This document shows positions 63,463 to 64,000 of a stretch of DNA of 64,000 nucleotides, piece after piece. Within the stretch, counting starts at the first letter, position 1; each line of letters begins with the position of its first letter. A program made the translations under genes and the position numbers. The notes beneath the pieces are model-generated. The model was given only the letters and a program-made list of their open reading frames with translations. It made no database searches and was not told the DNA's origin. This stretch comes from Olleya namhaensis (GTDB lineage: Bacteria > Bacteroidota > Bacteroidia > Flavobacteriales > Flavobacteriaceae), in contig NZ_FORM01000001.1 of the NCBI RefSeq assembly GCF_900114005.1, positions 62,001 to 126,000 of the forward strand. Reading direction: 5' to 3'.

Positions 63463-63623
63463 AATCCAGAAAGGGTTAAAAACATAAGACTTTCTAAATC
63501 CAAGAAGGTTTAATTTGGGGTAGTTTTAATTCTGTTAAATTTTCAAAAAGAAAAAATATTAAGTCGTCATCTTTCAAAATGACAAGTTGTGTCAAAATTC
63601 AATTAAAAAAAAAGCTATTAAAA

Positions 63624-64000
63624 TTACAACTCTAAATGCAATGCGTCTAATCCTATCGAATAGATATTACCTGTGCCATTTTGAGCTCTATTAGCAATCG
63701 CTTTAAATTCTTTTATAGAATTTATTTTAGATGAATCTACTACAACTCTTTCGCTTGTAAAATAGAAAGTGTTGCGGTTAACATCTACAAATGGGCAAAA
63801 ATCTAACTTATCAGAATTAATGTCTTTTCCCATGTTTTTTGATGGACTCCAACGACCAGATTTATCTTTTAAACTATAATATAAATCGCCACCACCAAAG
63901 CCATCTGCCCGTCCATAAGAACTAAAAATCAACAAATTTTCTTCTGGATTAACATAAGCATTAAACTCGTAATGTTTTGTATTTATGGTACTGTCTAAGA
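63624..64000 (-). CDS. PD40/beta-propeller protein, 3' part only
   Basis: The C-terminal ~125 residues of a gene that runs out of the window at the right edge. They contain one clear PD40/WD40-like blade (NPEENLLIFSSYGRADGFGGGDLYYS, then GRWSPSKNMG and FCPFVDVNRNTFYFTSERV) and a short tail. The TolB-like propeller is common in Bacteroidota surface or signalling proteins. The start and the number of blades cannot be seen. Confidence 0.8.
   Translation of the reverse strand, partial: LDSTINTKHYEFNAYVNPEENLLIFSSYGRADGFGGGDLYYSLKDKSGRWSPSKNMGKDINSDKLDFCPFVDVNRNTFYFTSERVVVDSSKINSIKEFKAIANRAQNGTGNIYSIGLDALHLEL

Overview
The window is a piece of chromosome from a member of the Bacteroidota, almost certainly a marine member of the Flavobacteriaceae. 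The evidence is low-GC DNA, a SusC/SusD pair, a secreted amylase with a type IX secretion (T9SS) C-terminal tail, a gliding-motility-type C-terminal domain on another protein, TAnnTTTG-type -7 promoter elements, DUF4407 and YgiQ proteins, and short dispersed intergenic hairpins of a kind familiar from that family. There are no phage structural genes, integrase, transposase or CRISPR array. Both ends cut genes: polA at the left and a PD40-type beta-propeller gene at the right.

Layout. 0-1.4 kb: end of polA. 1.5-11.4 kb: an AT-rich defence island. It holds a tight plus-strand operon (HerA-like ATPase, 76-aa acidic protein, Rad50/SMC-like ATPase, 287-aa orphan) that converges, with overlapping stop codons, on a minus-strand pair (NurA-like nuclease and MutH/Sau3AI-like protein). 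Divergent from that pair is a controller-regulated type II restriction-modification operon (XRE, m5C methyltransferase, GIY-YIG nuclease). The island ends with the C-terminal stub of a DUF3427-type protein. 11.4-13.6 kb: a TspO-like membrane protein, then a DUF559 nuclease gene bracketed by pairs of about 141-bp MITE-like palindromic elements repeated at a 174-bp period. 13.6-15.6 kb: YgiQ radical SAM protein. 15.8-39.7 kb: a complete maltodextrin/starch utilisation locus. 39.9 kb: tRNA-Leu(UAG). 40-48.3 kb: housekeeping and accessory genes (M20 dipeptidase, DMT transporter, BlaI/M56 pair, DUF4407, PhnA-like, mannose-6-phosphate isomerase). 48.2-62.1 kb: a probable exopolysaccharide synthesis/export cluster. 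62.1-64 kb: two thioredoxin-fold proteins and a partial beta-propeller.

How the genes work together. In the starch locus, a secreted GH13 enzyme and lipoprotein GH13 and GH31 enzymes cut glucan, SusCD with a SusE-like binding protein captures and imports oligosaccharides, an MFS permease moves maltose into the cytoplasm, and GH65 phosphorylase plus beta-phosphoglucomutase feed glycolysis. A LacI regulator, with a perfect 16-bp palindrome in the divergent lacI/susC spacer, probably controls it. In the polysaccharide cluster, a response-regulator/glycosyltransferase fusion, a large multi-pass membrane protein, two accessory surface proteins (one a GH5/GH2-like barrel), a GT4 glycosyltransferase, a flippase, two STAS proteins and a TPR/beta-barrel protein are arranged around three promoter regions. 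These regions share a motif with a 21-bp-spaced direct repeat resembling LytTR-type response-regulator sites.

The best candidate for an undescribed system is the HerA / ABC-ATPase / NurA / degenerate-MutH module at 1.5-8.1 kb. Second candidates are the polysaccharide cluster with its shared promoter motif, and the DUF559-associated palindromic repeats.
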